Shown here: one piece after another, positions 1-10,504 of the stretch
Layout of the letters: the number at the start of each line of letters is the position of its first letter
Position numbering within the stretch: the stretch's first letter is position 1
Assembly: GCF_000344685.1 (NCBI RefSeq)
Contig: NW_006920414.1
Span: 45,820-83,237 of the forward strand
DNA length: 37,418 bases
From: Gloeophyllum trabeum ATCC 11539
Taxonomy: Eukaryota > Basidiomycota > Agaricomycetes > Gloeophyllales > Gloeophyllaceae
Direction of reading: 5' to 3'
Translations under genes and position numbers: made by a program
Notes under the pieces: generated by a model
Databases searched by the model: none
The model's input: the letters and a program-made list of their open reading frames with translations, nothing else
Told to the model about the DNA's origin: nothing

Positions 1-758
1 CAAACGAATTTTGTGTATTTAATGAGATTTATTCCATATTTCTACGACTACATACAAATGCTACAGCCATGCTCATCGTCGGCGACGACGACGACAGGCC
101 TAAAGCGGGCGGCGACAACACGCCGGGCGCCGACGCTGGCGTTGTCACCTGACCCGTGGCGGTACACCCTAGGGTTGGGGTTTGCTACCAGACTTCTACC
201 CGGACCGCGGCCGGAAGCGGCAAGGGCATGGTGGTCGACGGGGAAGACAGCGAGGACGGGGTGTCGAGCAGAGTAGCGGACGGCCTTATTATACTAGTGT
301 AGGCGGTGACGTGTACTGTGTGTAGACCGATGCTCGAGCGTTGAAGTCAAGGGGGACGAGGTGGGGTACCCAGGGGGGGCGTTCAGGTGGGGTGGCAAAA
401 TAAGGTTTTCAAGACCCCTTGGTCTCGCGTCTTGGGGTGTAGTCCCAAGTCTAAGGCGTCTCGCTTTTGGCGTCACTCGGGTGGGTATTTCCGAAAGGGA
501 AGTGGGGAAAGTCAGACATGGCACGTGGGGCTGGTGGGTCTGTCGCGCGAGTGTGGGAAGAGTGTATGTTTTGAGGTTGTCGAATGCCCTATCATGTAAT
601 ATATCGATTTTTAATTCCAATGTGTCTGTCCCTTTCCTTCTATATCGCCCTTCCCCTTCTCTGACATCCATCGCCATCTCCAGCGACGACGCACCCCTCG
701 TCGTCGTCGGCAGCGTTCTCGTCGCAGCGCATTGCGGTAGGCGGGGAGGTGACACACG
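1..758. other. 5' intergenic region of the Cys/His-module gene
   Basis: No convincing gene is seen. Open frames here overlap on both strands and resemble no family I know. The last 150 bases are pyrimidine-rich, with a weak TATA-like stretch (ctatatcgc, near 639) about 120 bases before the ATG at 759. That fits a fungal promoter and 5' leader for the downstream gene. Confidence 0.4.
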
Positions 759-3221
759 ATGATGGCGAGCGACGAGCATACACCCGCACCGCCTGACACT
801 CAGTATGTATCCGCCACGTCGTTTTGTTTGTCGCTATGCTGCTTGCTGACCTGCGGGCCAGGGTGCCCGATGTCCAGGCTGCGCCGGAGCCCATGGAGCA
901 AGACCCGCTCGACTCGCCCACCGAGCAGGGGCGGGGCGAGTACGAGACAGGGCGGGTCATCTGCGAAATCTGCGGGGAAGGGATTTCGTTCAGGGACGAG
1001 GCGACGGGCGGCTTTACGTTGAACCACTGGGAAGCACACCGGTCTGTATGGTGCGTCTTGTCACAGTTCATGTACTCGAACTACTATTGATTCACTTTGA
1101 TGCATCCAGCGTGGCGGTTAACCAAATTACCCTCGACCCTCCTGGAGCGGCTCCTATACGACTACCGCCTACGCACCCCTCGTCGCTCGCCTCGACGTCC
1201 TCTGTGATGGCGCTCGGCCCCAATTCCTCGCTCGTGACGACCCAAATTCTACCCGTGCCGTCCAAACGCCGCCGCGCGAAGAGGTCCGAGGAGGAACGCA
1301 TCTCGTATCTACGCAACGACCCGCACGTCGCGCAGTTCGAGGCGTACCGGGTTTTGTGCGGCAACTGCAACAAGTGGATACGGCTCCGGCCCAACTCGAC
1401 GTACTGCTCCATACCCTGGGACGCGCACCGGAAGAGCTGTCTGGCGAGGAAAGGTCCAGGGTGAGTCAAATACTTTGCGAAGGACGGACGGGTTGGGATG
1501 ATTGTGGAGTTGCGCGACTGTCTGGGGATGCCTGTGAGGCTTTTGCTGTGCCAGCCTGGATAACTGACGCACTCCCAGAGCCCGCCGAAGCAAGAAACCC
1601 AAGTCCGAGTCCAGCACCGCGCCGCCCGACCCGCGCGTCGCCTACTTTGCCAAAGACCCCGAGGTGCGCCGGTACGAGGGCGACCGCGTGCTGTGCAATA
1701 TGTGTGCCCGGTGGGTGTCCCTCACCAGCGACAAAGACGAGGACGAGGAGGAGAAGGAGGGAGAGGACGGGGAAGATGAAGAAGAAGAGGAAGAGGAGGA
1801 GGATCTGGACGACGCGGTTGTCAAGCGATGGCTCAAGCACCGCACGGCGTGCCGCGCGGACCCCGACCGGCGCGCCGAGGGGGCAGAGGATGTGGGGAAG
1901 CCAGGCTCGGCCGAGTACGTACGCGTTCTCCCCTTATCCCCCGCGCCGAGTTACGAGTGACGTCCGCCGCGCAGGTCTGAAGCGCAGCCTCACGAGAACG
2001 AGAACGACGCCGCGTCGCAGGCCGGCTCGCCCGCCGCGTCGTTCGAGTCCGCCACCCCCGCCCCCGGGAACGACCCCGCGTCCTCGCCGTCCGCGAAGCA
2101 AGGCGCGGGGCGCCGGATGAACGCGGAGCAGCGCGCGGCGGTGCTCCGCGCGGACCCGCTCATCGGGCGCGTCGAGCCGAACCGCGTGTTCTGCACGCTC
2201 TGCGAGAAGTGGGTGCAGCTCCGGCAGGACAGCACGTACTGCGCGTACCCGTGGACGATGCACCGGGGCAAGTGCTTGCGACGGCGGTGAGTGTTGGAGT
2301 TGGCCTGGTCAAGTTTGGGGGCTGATTAGGATGGTAGGGAGCGGAGGGTGCAGAAGGCGGCGGAGGCGGCGGAGGTGAAGGCGCAGCAGGAGGAGCTGAG
2401 GCGGCAGAGGATGGAGGCGCGGATGGCGGCTGCTGCTGCGGGGGAGGCGCAGGGCGAAGAGGAAGAAGAGGACGAGGGAAAGGGGGAGAAAGCGGTGGGC
2501 GACGACGAGCTGGAGGACCCGGAGAGCGAGGAGGGCGTGGATAGCGAGGATGAGGCGGAGCGGGAGCGGAGACGGGAGGAGCGGAAGCGCGCGCTGGCGG
2601 AGAAGAAGAAGGTGAAGAAGCGGAGGAGGGGCCGGCCACGGAAGGACGAGCAGCGCGAGGGACTGGGCGCGGTGATGAGCGGGGTGAATGGGGCGGGCGC
2701 GGCGGCCGTGAACGGGCACGGTCTCGCGGGCGCGGGCATGAATATCCAGGTGTGGAAGCTCGGGACGGCGGTGCCCGGGACGACGTTCATACACGAGAAC
2801 GAGATTGGCGGGGTGGAGGAGGACGAGGAGGACGAGGAGGATGAGTTGGATGAGGACGAGCCTGGGGAGGGTGACAGGAAGAGGAGGAAGATCGACGCAG
2901 GGCCGCGTCTAGCTGATCTCGATTCCCCCGAGGGAAGGTACGTCCCCTAATTTATCTCATTTTGCGAGTATCTCATTCACCCATCTCAGAGCCTCCTTCA
3001 TCCACGCCTCGGTCGATTACCTCCTGCACACGACGTACGAGGCCACCGATGAGCTGACCATCCCCGTGCTCGTGGACTACCTCAACGCAGCGATGCCGAG
3101 GGACAAGCACGAGGACTTTGACCGGACCGAGGTCGCAAAGGCGCTCGCTGTCGAGGAGGGCAGCGAGGTTATACGGCCTTGCGGGCCTGGGTACGTGAAC
3201 GGCAACAGCAACGGGCATTAA
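759..3221 (+). CDS. Protein with four Cys-x2-Cys/His modules, acidic/basic linker and AT-hook-like motif
   Basis: Seven exons join in frame: 759-802, 862-1041, 1110-1460, 1579-1918, 1988-2286, 2338-2937, 2990-3221 (681 aa). The acceptors at 1109 and 1987 are the least certain. Four modules share the pattern R-V-[LFI]-C-x2-C-x-[KR]-W-[IV]-x-L...W-x2-H-R-x3-C. Their Cys pairs are near residues 49/52, 158/161, 231/234 and 374/377. Module 1 lacks the trailing Cys, and module 3 has a long Glu/Asp run inserted. Modules 2-4 are preceded by a D-P-x-[VI] helix-like segment. Next comes a Lys/Arg/Glu-rich coiled-coil-like stretch, an AT-hook-like RRRGRPRK, a second acidic run, an NLS-like RKRRK, and a C-terminal block with the motif DKHEDFDRTEV. 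The layout suggests a nuclear, metal-binding, perhaps DNA-associated protein. I do not recognise a named family and infer no reaction. Confidence 0.75.
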
Positions 3222-3959
3222 GGCGAGCTCGTCCCGTGTCTCACTCTCATCCTGGGTTTACGACGGTGCTGGGTCTGCGGGGCGCGTGCTGTAACGCGTC
3301 CTGTAACGCGTCGATCTCTCTGCGTCTCATCTCCTCCGGTGTGTCTTATTATTGGTCATATACATATATTATTCTTGTCTGCTTCCCTGTACGCTTGGGT
3401 CTCCCCTCTTGTGTTGTGCTTGGGTTCGTTCCAATTGGGCGCCACGGACAGACACGATCTTGCCTGTGGCTTGTGTACTGTAGCATAAACGTCTTCCTCC
3501 CTGTTTGGTTTTGTGTGTTTGTCGATGATCATGAGTAGTAGTATGCTTATTGAATACACGATACACGGTGTGGCCATATTGTACATGTAGGATTGAGATA
3601 CATACAAGAATATATATATACCCTTGCGATGTGCCGAGTCGAGTTCTCCAGCTAGTCTATTCTCTTGGGACTCACGCGTGGTGCAGCACCGGGGCAAATT
3701 GCGGCTGTGACTGCTGCGGTGGAGAAAGAGCCAAAGAAACGCTATAGCTATCATAGAGGGCGCCGAAGGTGCCGCGCACGCGCAAGCGGACCTTTCCCAG
3801 CGACATGTGCATTCTGTGAGGAGCTGGGGATAGGCTTCAGCAGGGGGCCCGAAGGTGGGGCAGGTGACATTAAAGACAGAGTCGGGAACTGTTGTAGTAA
3901 TACAATGCGTGATGTGAGTGAACGAGAGAATTGTATGTATACCCGACTGCGAGTCATGG
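3222..3959. other. 3' flank of the Cys/His-module gene
   Basis: This AT-rich sequence probably holds the 3' UTR. Open frames on both strands overlap and show no family resemblance. No RNA gene was seen. Confidence 0.3.
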
Positions 3960-3961
3960 TA

Positions 3962-4829
3962 CACTGGCGGACAAAAGTATTTACACTGCCAATGTGTGGC
4001 AATTATTCTAATTATTCCAGTATGATGAATATAGCTTACAAACCTGTTGCACATCCGGGATGCTTGTTATCTGTAGTTTCTGGTGGAACCACTGTATGGG
4101 TCCAATGCCCTTTGGAACAGGGTTATGAATTACAATTAGTAACAATCTGAGAGACCTATGGAAGATCAGCCCTCTCTCTCTGGCTGAATAGAAGAGGTCC
4201 AAGGGATGAGCCTGGCATTATGCATATTGGAATACCTTAGGGGCTTCTCTCCTTGCTCTAACCACAGGCCAGGATATTGGGGGAAATGGAGGAGGGCACA
4301 AAGTCGTGACTTTGGGGCCCATGATAGTGTGGGGTGGTAGTCTGTAGCCACATCCAGGAGCCTAGAGAGACTGACTGATAACTAGTATTAAGACACATGG
4401 CTAGTATATTACAATACCATAGTGAGATGGGTCACCAGCTTGGTCATTACTCACACAATCTCACTATGGTTCTCCAGTATGGTGACATGATGCCTTATAT
4501 CCAACTTATTATAGAACTCTGATATGAAAACCCCCCTAAGATGTGAGTGTGGTATAGAAGGGTAGGTATCTCAGCTAACTGGATATACCCAAATTATACC
4601 CAAGATATCCCGCATAGCAGCCACAAAGAAAATAACTTTTATAGGTTGAATAATTTGTAATCATCTCACCTCGTCCAGAGCATATTGGGTCCATGTAGTG
4701 ATGATACCAAAAACTACAAATATCAAGCATCCTGAATGTGCAACAAGTTTCTGAGCTATATTCACCACACTGGAATAAATAAAAGAATTGCCACACCTGT
4801 GGCAGTGTAAATACTTTTGTCCGTCAGTG
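3962..4829. mobile_element. Tc1/mariner-style MITE, 868 bp, TA-flanked
   Basis: The left end starts CACTGGCGGACAAAAGTATT. The reverse complement of the right end starts CACTGACGGACAAAAGTATT. The first 30 bases differ at one position, and imperfect identity continues for about 180 bases on each arm (about 3962-4140 and 4650-4829). A TA dinucleotide flanks each end (3960-3961 and 4830-4831), the target-site signature of Tc1/mariner elements. No transposase-sized ORF lies between the arms, so the element would depend on a transposase elsewhere. Its right end is 81 bases from the GLTP stop codon. Confidence 0.88.
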
Positions 4830-4910
4830 TATATCCCACGCGAAAGCAAAGTCCGACTCCCCCTCACCAACATTCCCCGCTTCCCTCCATCCTCACCCAG
4901 CCGGTCCCCC

Positions 4911-5837
4911 TCACACGCGCCCGTACCCGCCCTCCTCGAGGAACGTCTTTATGCGGGTGACGATGGCGTCCAGCCCCGAGAGCCAGCGCGCGAGCTCGGC
5001 GTCCAGTTTCTCTGCATCGCCGCCCTGGGCGAGGCGCGCGAAGAAGTCTCGCCGGCGGGGGACGGCGCGGATGGCGACCTGTGGGCGGGAGGGTCGGCGG
5101 CAATGCCAGGTCAGGGGAGGGGAGACGGAGAGGGGGGGGAGAGGGGGCAATGGATGAGGGGGGAGTCAGAGGAGGAGGAGGAAAGGGGAGACGCACGGAG
5201 ACGACGGAGCGCACGAGAAAGTTGTGCTGGTGGCGCAGGACGGCGTCGTACGCGCGCTGGAAGCAGACGTGGAGCTCGGCGCCGCGGTCGGCCTGGGCGT
5301 TGCGCAGCGCGTGGTGCGTGAAGAGCAGGCCGCTGCGCGGGCGCGGGTCGGATGAGCGGGAAGTGCCGATGAGGATGGCAAGTACATACGTACCGGATGA
5401 AACGCACGAGACACGCTGTGGCGTGGCGGTGCCCCTCGTCGACCTCGGCGCGCACGAGCAGCTCGAGCGTGCGCGAGCTATCACGCGCAGAGTGGAACTT
5501 GTCCCGGACGCCCTGGGCACAGGTCGCTAACGTGAGCCCGGAGTCGCGGCGGGATACGCACTTGGAGATTGGACTTGAGGTCGGACTGGACAAAGCCGAA
5601 GACGGCCGAGCCGAACAGGTCTGGCGTGGGTTAGATCAATGTCGGCGGCGGGGAACCGGGCTGCACAGACCGAACATGGTGATGAGGCCCTCGGATGCTT
5701 CGACAAAGGCAGAGGTCTCGACGCCTTCGTGGGTGATGGGCACGTCGGCGAAGGACTGTGCGCGGGCTGGGAGTCGCTCGTGGGCGGGCGGACTGAGGAT
5801 GACGTACCCTGACAGTCTCAAAGTGCGGTTTAGACAT
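4911..5837 (-). CDS. Glycolipid transfer protein (GLTP domain)
   Basis: GLTP proteins move glycosphingolipids between membranes in the cytosol. Six exons join in frame, in minus order: 5808-5837, 5671-5755, 5562-5620, 5394-5512, 5197-5332, 4911-5078, giving 198 aa, close to the usual single-domain size. The start is the ATG at 5837; the codon 12 bases upstream is GTG. The N-terminus SFADVPITHEGVETSAF matches the fungal GLTP start. The next exon carries QSDLKSN, which supplies the headgroup-binding Asp and Asn. HNFLVR supplies the conserved His, and PRRRDFF matches the P-x-R-x-DF signature. The helix that usually reads L-x-W-L-x-R-G-L reads LVRFIRGL here, so the sugar-stacking Trp appears to be replaced by Arg. 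MITEs flank the gene on both sides. The family call is firm; the transfer activity is not assured. Confidence 0.88.
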
Positions 5838-5996
5838 TGCTGGAGTCACCGTAGAAGCGATGGGAGGAGCGAGTGGGCTTGGAACTCGAGACAGGAAGCC
5901 AACACATGTGGCTGCAACACGCTGCTCGCAGCCACAACGGTGAACACATGAGGCCCAGTGGAAATCGACAATATTTTCGTATTTTTAGATACTTTA

Positions 5997-7089
5997 CTGC
6001 TATTTGCGGAAGCGGTGCGCCACTTTCGAGGCGCGAGATGGCCTCCAGGCAAGAAAATTCCATAGCACCTGCGGCAGGGCATGAATTGACTTAGGAATTT
6101 GTACATAGGGGTTTTCAATATAGGAAAAAATTGTGGTAGCAAAGGAATGGCGAAAATTGGCCCATGAGATGTCCATAGAGTAAGGGTGCTATGGAGGCAT
6201 TGTAGGAACAGTAGCCGGCCCATTGAAGGGGGAGAAAGTGACATATCCCTTCAATACTTCGTACACAGACTCAATGTGTGCACAGAATGCTGAACTAAAT
6301 TGGTGAAGCCCAAATAATGTACACTGACTTGTTTGACATGCCAATTGCTCCTCCTGGATAGTCATTTAGGTGCAGAACTTCTCAAATTCGTATGGGCCTC
6401 GTAAATTTACCAAATGCATTAAATTGTCTTTCAAAATCATATTGAACCAGAAAATAAATTAATCTGTCCTCAAAGCAAGCTCGTACAATTTCTGCAGGCT
6501 GGTCAATGGTGCCTGAGCTATTCCCGAAGGAGGCATGACATGTCCAGATACCGCGTCTCAGGCAAAGCTTGGGGACAGTTCTCGAGCCTCTCAATCGCTC
6601 TCTCAGTCCCAGGACTGCTTATAAATACTGCCTCGTGTGTAGATATATGAGTAAATGTTTGGTAACTCGATATGAATTTGGGAGACCCTTATGGATTTTG
6701 AGAAGCTCTGCACCTAGATGGCTATTCAGGAGGAGTAATTGGCATGTCAAACAGTCTATGTGCAGTATTAATGCTTCACCAATTTAATTCAGCATTCTGT
6801 ACATACACTGAGACTGTGTACAAATTACTAAGGAATATGACACTCTCTCTGCCTTCAATGGACCAGCTACTGTTCCTACAATGCCTCCACAGCACCCTTA
6901 CTCTATGGACCTATCATGTGCAGATTTTCGCTATTCCTTTGCTACCGCAAATTTTTCTATATTGAAAACCCCTATGTACAAATTCCTAAGTCAATCCAAG
7001 CCCTGCAGCAGGTGCTATGGATTTCTCTTGCCTGGAGGCCATCTCGCACCTCAAAAGTGGCGCACCACCTTATGTTCTGCAAATAGCAG
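5997..7089. mobile_element. TA-flanked inverted-repeat element with ~400 bp arms
   Basis: The sequence from 5997 to about 6402 matches the reverse complement of about 6680-7089. Tips are CTGCTATTTGC and GCAAATAGCAG, with TA at 5995-5996 and 7090-7091. Both arms translate to near-identical peptides in opposite directions (for example PMYKFLSQ, PGGHLAP), but the frames are short and I take them as non-coding. The 280-base centre encodes nothing visible. It is probably a non-autonomous TA-target transposon (foldback or MITE). It begins 160 bases upstream of the GLTP start codon, so it may affect that promoter. Confidence 0.82.
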
Positions 7090-7864
7090 TAAAGGGCCAC
7101 AGACTGCTGAATGACCATGATACTCCCTCAACCTACTCTACCTGCATCAGGTGTGCATCATATGGGGATGCAATGCTGTCAAGTGCGTCGCATGAGCGCA
7201 TGCCTTGCGTGTTGCCTGTGTGAGTGCGTCAGCCATGTTGGATTGAATCGCGGACTCTACCGCATTCAAGTTGTTGGTGTATATTTAGCTGCAGTGATCG
7301 CAGTATGAAATCACTTGCAGCTCTTGTGCAATTCATAAAGTCATCATGTCGCAGTAAAATGTTTGCATGCACTCTCCTCTTAACCAAAAGGTATTGTCCC
7401 CTTTGCACTCTGAATTATTGACGGATATGACTTGTCTGTCTTAGGCGGCATTCTCGAGGCAGGGGGCACATTGTGGAATGCACAAGAATATAGAGGTATA
7501 GTGAGTAATTGTTAGTTGCATCACAAGATTTCAATATTCTGACTTCAATATCAATGCAGGAGGCGATCCTGAGGACAGGTTGAATAGGTATGTCCCCATT
7601 GTATGGATGGGCACGGGTGGCGGGTACCACCATGGTATTGGGTGCACGTGTCGCTTGGGTGCAGGCTCGGGCCTGAAATCCCTCAAACTGAGAGCTACCG
7701 TGAAACCATCATCAGCAAATTGTCCCGCGGCTGGTAGTGGCTGGCACTTATTCCAGTTATTTTAGCACATCTACAATCGCATTACCAGCTGAATACCAGA
7801 CTTGTATTTATGATAAGCCAACCGCCTGTTGAGATACGCTTACCAGAGGATTATCTTATCATTC
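7090..7864. other. Intergenic DNA, no gene seen
   Basis: Short overlapping frames only. No splice-supported gene, tRNA or clear repeat was recognised. Confidence 0.3.
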
Positions 7865-7872
7865 TATATATA
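7865..7872 (+). promoter_or_regulatory. TATA-box candidate for the small spliced locus
   Basis: The octamer TATATATA lies about 185 bases upstream of the ATG at 8049 and 70 bases upstream of a short upstream frame (MADFELDLK..., 7938-8018). The placement suits transcription starting near 7895-7905. Position is the only support. Confidence 0.35.
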
Positions 7873-8048
7873 CCCTTAGCAACAAAGCAACCACCGGCAC
7901 CTGACTGATGCACATCGCCTCACGTGCTAAGTTCAACATGGCGGACTTTGAACTTGACTTAAAAGCGCGCCGCAGTTCGACATCGTCGCTCATCCCCTCT
8001 CCCTCGTATCACGACTAAGTCCCTTACACAGCTCTCACATGCTTCTGA

Positions 8049-8378
8049 ATGGTGGCATCGACACCGTCTACTATAACTCTCCGCGGGTAAGTTCTCTTTG
8101 TGAACCCGTTGCCTCTCCATAAACCACCTAAGTACCTTCCTACAGTGCAGGGTTGATGCGACCTAGAAGTGGCCCTCATCGTGTATCAACATGTGTTGGT
8201 TGTGGGTAAGCCATTTCTCTGTGTTACTGTGGGCCCATATTCATAGGTTCTCAGATTGTCGGAGCGACAAGTCATGCATGCTAGGTATGTTTCTCATGTT
8301 TAGTGACATGACTGATGACTGAGTGTTCTGATCCATTCTGCAGGTCTACCACTGCCGGGTTCTACGCATACAAGATGA
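8049..8378 (+). CDS. Candidate small spliced gene, 56-residue Cys-containing peptide
   Basis: Four short exons (8049-8086, 8146-8205, 8247-8284, 8344-8378) are separated by three introns with strong donors (gtaagt, gtaagc, gtatgt) and AG acceptors. One frame stays open across all four and ends at TGA 8376-8378. The peptide starts MVASTPSTITLRG, has a central Cys cluster reading CVGCGFSDC, then DKSCML, and ends STHTR. It has no clear signal peptide. A further gtatgt donor at 8391 suggests the transcript continues, so this could be a spliced non-coding RNA or the remnant of a longer gene. No family is recognised. Confidence 0.33.
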
Positions 8379-9083
8379 CTAGTGCACCAGGTATGTCTCT
8401 CATCTCACCTATCTGGTTTATTGTAGTGACATGGCTTGCTTTCCATTGAGTAGGTTGTGTGGAGGGTATGGGTCAGCAGATAGTACTGTGTTGAATGTCT
8501 AGCCATAGCAAATCCTGTCTAGTAGCTAGTCTGAGCAATTATACACTGTTTATTGTGTTCATCAGCCATTGCCCCCTTTTTCGTTCCAGGGATCTGGAAT
8601 ATCAAGCAAAAGACAGCTGATAGTCTGATTATGGGTCAAAGCAAGCTGGCCTGAGCTTGTAATATGTATAAGTCTGGTACATATTGTACTTCTTGCAGGA
8701 GTCTTGCAACATGTGCCATCCGAATATAATGGCTGGCCCAGCCGTCCACAAGTCTGGTACATATTGTAATACTGGTACTTATTTTAATTGATTATATGCT
8801 AAGGGTATTCAGATACCAGTTATGGGAAAATTTGCTGATGATCCCAACAGGTCTCGGGTCCCGCAGGTCTGGTGGAGGGTACAATATTTATACAAAATTT
8901 GTGATTTTTGAGAGGTAAATGCAGCAAAAACACGGGAAGCTGGCTCCCGGTGATACTGGAGTCAGGTATGGCACTGTCAGATCCAGGTGTACAAAGGAAC
9001 TGGCCCAACTGTACCTTCAATAGGGTGCCTTGAACCCACAAAGCCCTACCTCAGGCGTCGGCTAAGGGCACCCAGCAACCCGC
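8379..9083. other. Intergenic DNA between the small spliced locus and a DNA element
   Basis: It may include the end of the small spliced transcript. It contains the 19-bp direct repeat listed separately; nothing else is recognised. Confidence 0.3.
8670..8768. repeat. 19-bp exact direct repeat, 80 bp apart
   Basis: AAGTCTGGTACATATTGTA occurs at 8670-8688 and again at 8750-8768. It could be a footprint of past insertion or a short tandem duplication of about 80 bp. The DNA between the copies encodes nothing visible. Confidence 0.7.
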
Positions 9084-10504
9084 GGTTATGAGTCCTGAGT
9101 TTATGAAGGATGAGTCCTTACCCGCAAAATTGGGTGCATGCCAAATGTTGTACCCTGTGCGAATCATCATGCCGGGAATGTGTGCGAAGTTTTGGCTGTA
9201 GTCTTGACTACAAAATTTAATGTCCGCTTTAAAGTCTCCTTGTATTGGAGACTACAAAAAGACTACAAAATTGGATTTGTAGTGTCTGTTTTAAATAATA
9301 CTGTGTTCTCATTGTGGATTTCTTATTTATCTCTGTGGTTTCTTCTGTGAAGAGGTTTTTTCGGTTGTCCATCTACTGGAATATCTTGAGCATTTGATCA
9401 TATCTCCTTCCTTTACTATGTGCTCATTCTCGCATGTGGCATGTTGTTACCATGGGAATTGACTTCTGTGGCAGCTTGTAGTCAGTGGTTGAGGTACCGC
9501 GCCAGTTGGGATCTCTGGCTTCTCATTGGCTCCTGCTTACTATGACATAGCTTGACTGCAGAAAGCACATTTCTGTAGTTGAGAGATGTCATAGTTGCCC
9601 ACTCGCTCATTAGTCTAGTACTTGCAGCAGTTGAAGCATGTCAACTTGGTAGGCTGTGCTTCCTTTTAATCCAATCATTACTGGTACATACACATTGACC
9701 TTATGTTGGTTATAAGAGGTTCTTGAATGTTGCACTTGTGTTCTGAAATAATGTGCTGACTGCTGAATAGTTTGATGGATTGTTTTTCAGACACATAATC
9801 TGAGTCTATGTGTCGGTGGCAGGGACTATGATACAATCTCTTCAGTCACAGGCATCTTGGGCCTGTGTTTCTCAATCTCTGCTGCCTCTGGAACCCTGTG
9901 TCTTCCCACTCAGTGGTGTCTATATGTCCCGTTGAGAAATTGAAGCTAGTACATGTGTAACTTCTATTTTATTTCTGCTCCCAGCTGCTTGGGGTACTGT
10001 TTGAGTACCCTTTTTGATGACCATGTCCTTCAGCTTGGTTCAGGAAAATGAGTGGAAGGGAGCTGCCAATCTTTGATTGGCAGTGGATGAGCACTATGCT
10101 TCTGGTAGGATGTCACATGGAGTCTGTAGGTATTATTGACTGTCTCTTCCACTGGGGACACAAGATCTGTGTCACAGAACTGCTAATCTTTGATTGGCAG
10201 CTGAGGAGGACTTTGATCTATGTTACTTGTGTCTGGTAGTGCAGCTGCTACCATTCCTTGGGTTGGGTACAAATCCAATTTTGTAGTCTTTTTGTAGTCA
10301 CCAATACAGACAGACTTTTAATCTGTCAGAGTGGTAAGGACTATTAGGGCCACAGGAGGATAAAGTAAGAATGAAGGGGACACTGCAGATACAGATCTAA
10401 GGGATTTTGATATGTGCATAGGAAAGAGTACTGTATACATCAATTGGAACATTTATACACCCAATACTAGTACTTGTCCAACACAACACAGGACTCATGT
10501 CCTG
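9084..10504. mobile_element. Diverged copy of the GGTTACGAGTCC element family (longest copy)
   Basis: The left end GGTTATGAGTCCTGAG and the following bases match the left end of the copy at 22956 (GGTTACGAGTCCTGAG) with several C/T differences. The similarity runs through 9610, including the GACTACAAAA motifs and the TTGTAGTCAGTGG block. The right end (around 10490-10504) matches the other copy's ACTCAGGACTCGTAACC end. A 51-base inverted pair lies inside: 9231-9281 and 10268-10318, with 4 mismatches. No transposase ORF is seen. The superfamily is not assigned, and similarity past the right end means the true terminus may lie slightly further out. Confidence 0.6.
10063..10200. repeat. Two copies of a 21-bp palindrome-like motif
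   Basis: CTGCCAATCTTTGATTGGCAG (10063-10083) is nearly self-complementary, with arms CTGCCAATC and GATTGGCAG. A one-base variant recurs at 10180-10200. Both lie inside the transposon copy and could be transposase-binding or hairpin sites. No function is shown. Confidence 0.65.

Noticed and set aside
361..762. 133-residue plus-strand frame before the first gene
   Set aside because: It overlaps the promoter/leader, no domain is recognised, and its end runs into the start of the called gene.
1466..1845. Long minus-strand open frames opposite the Cys/His-module gene
   Set aside because: They are antisense shadows of the Glu/Lys-rich coding exons (poly-Ser/Leu/Phe composition) with no splice signals.
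2160..2794. Pro/Ser/Leu-rich minus-strand frames over 2.16-2.79 kb
   Set aside because: They lie opposite the acidic/basic exon of the plus-strand gene; composition is what antisense of GAG/AAG-rich DNA gives.
5081..5530. 149-residue plus-strand frame across the GLTP gene
   Set aside because: It is antisense to spliced GLTP exons, which carry clear family motifs.
9084..10504. CRISPR-like array from the repeated palindromes at 10063 and 10180
   Set aside because: Only two copies, unequal, inside a transposon in a eukaryotic genome.
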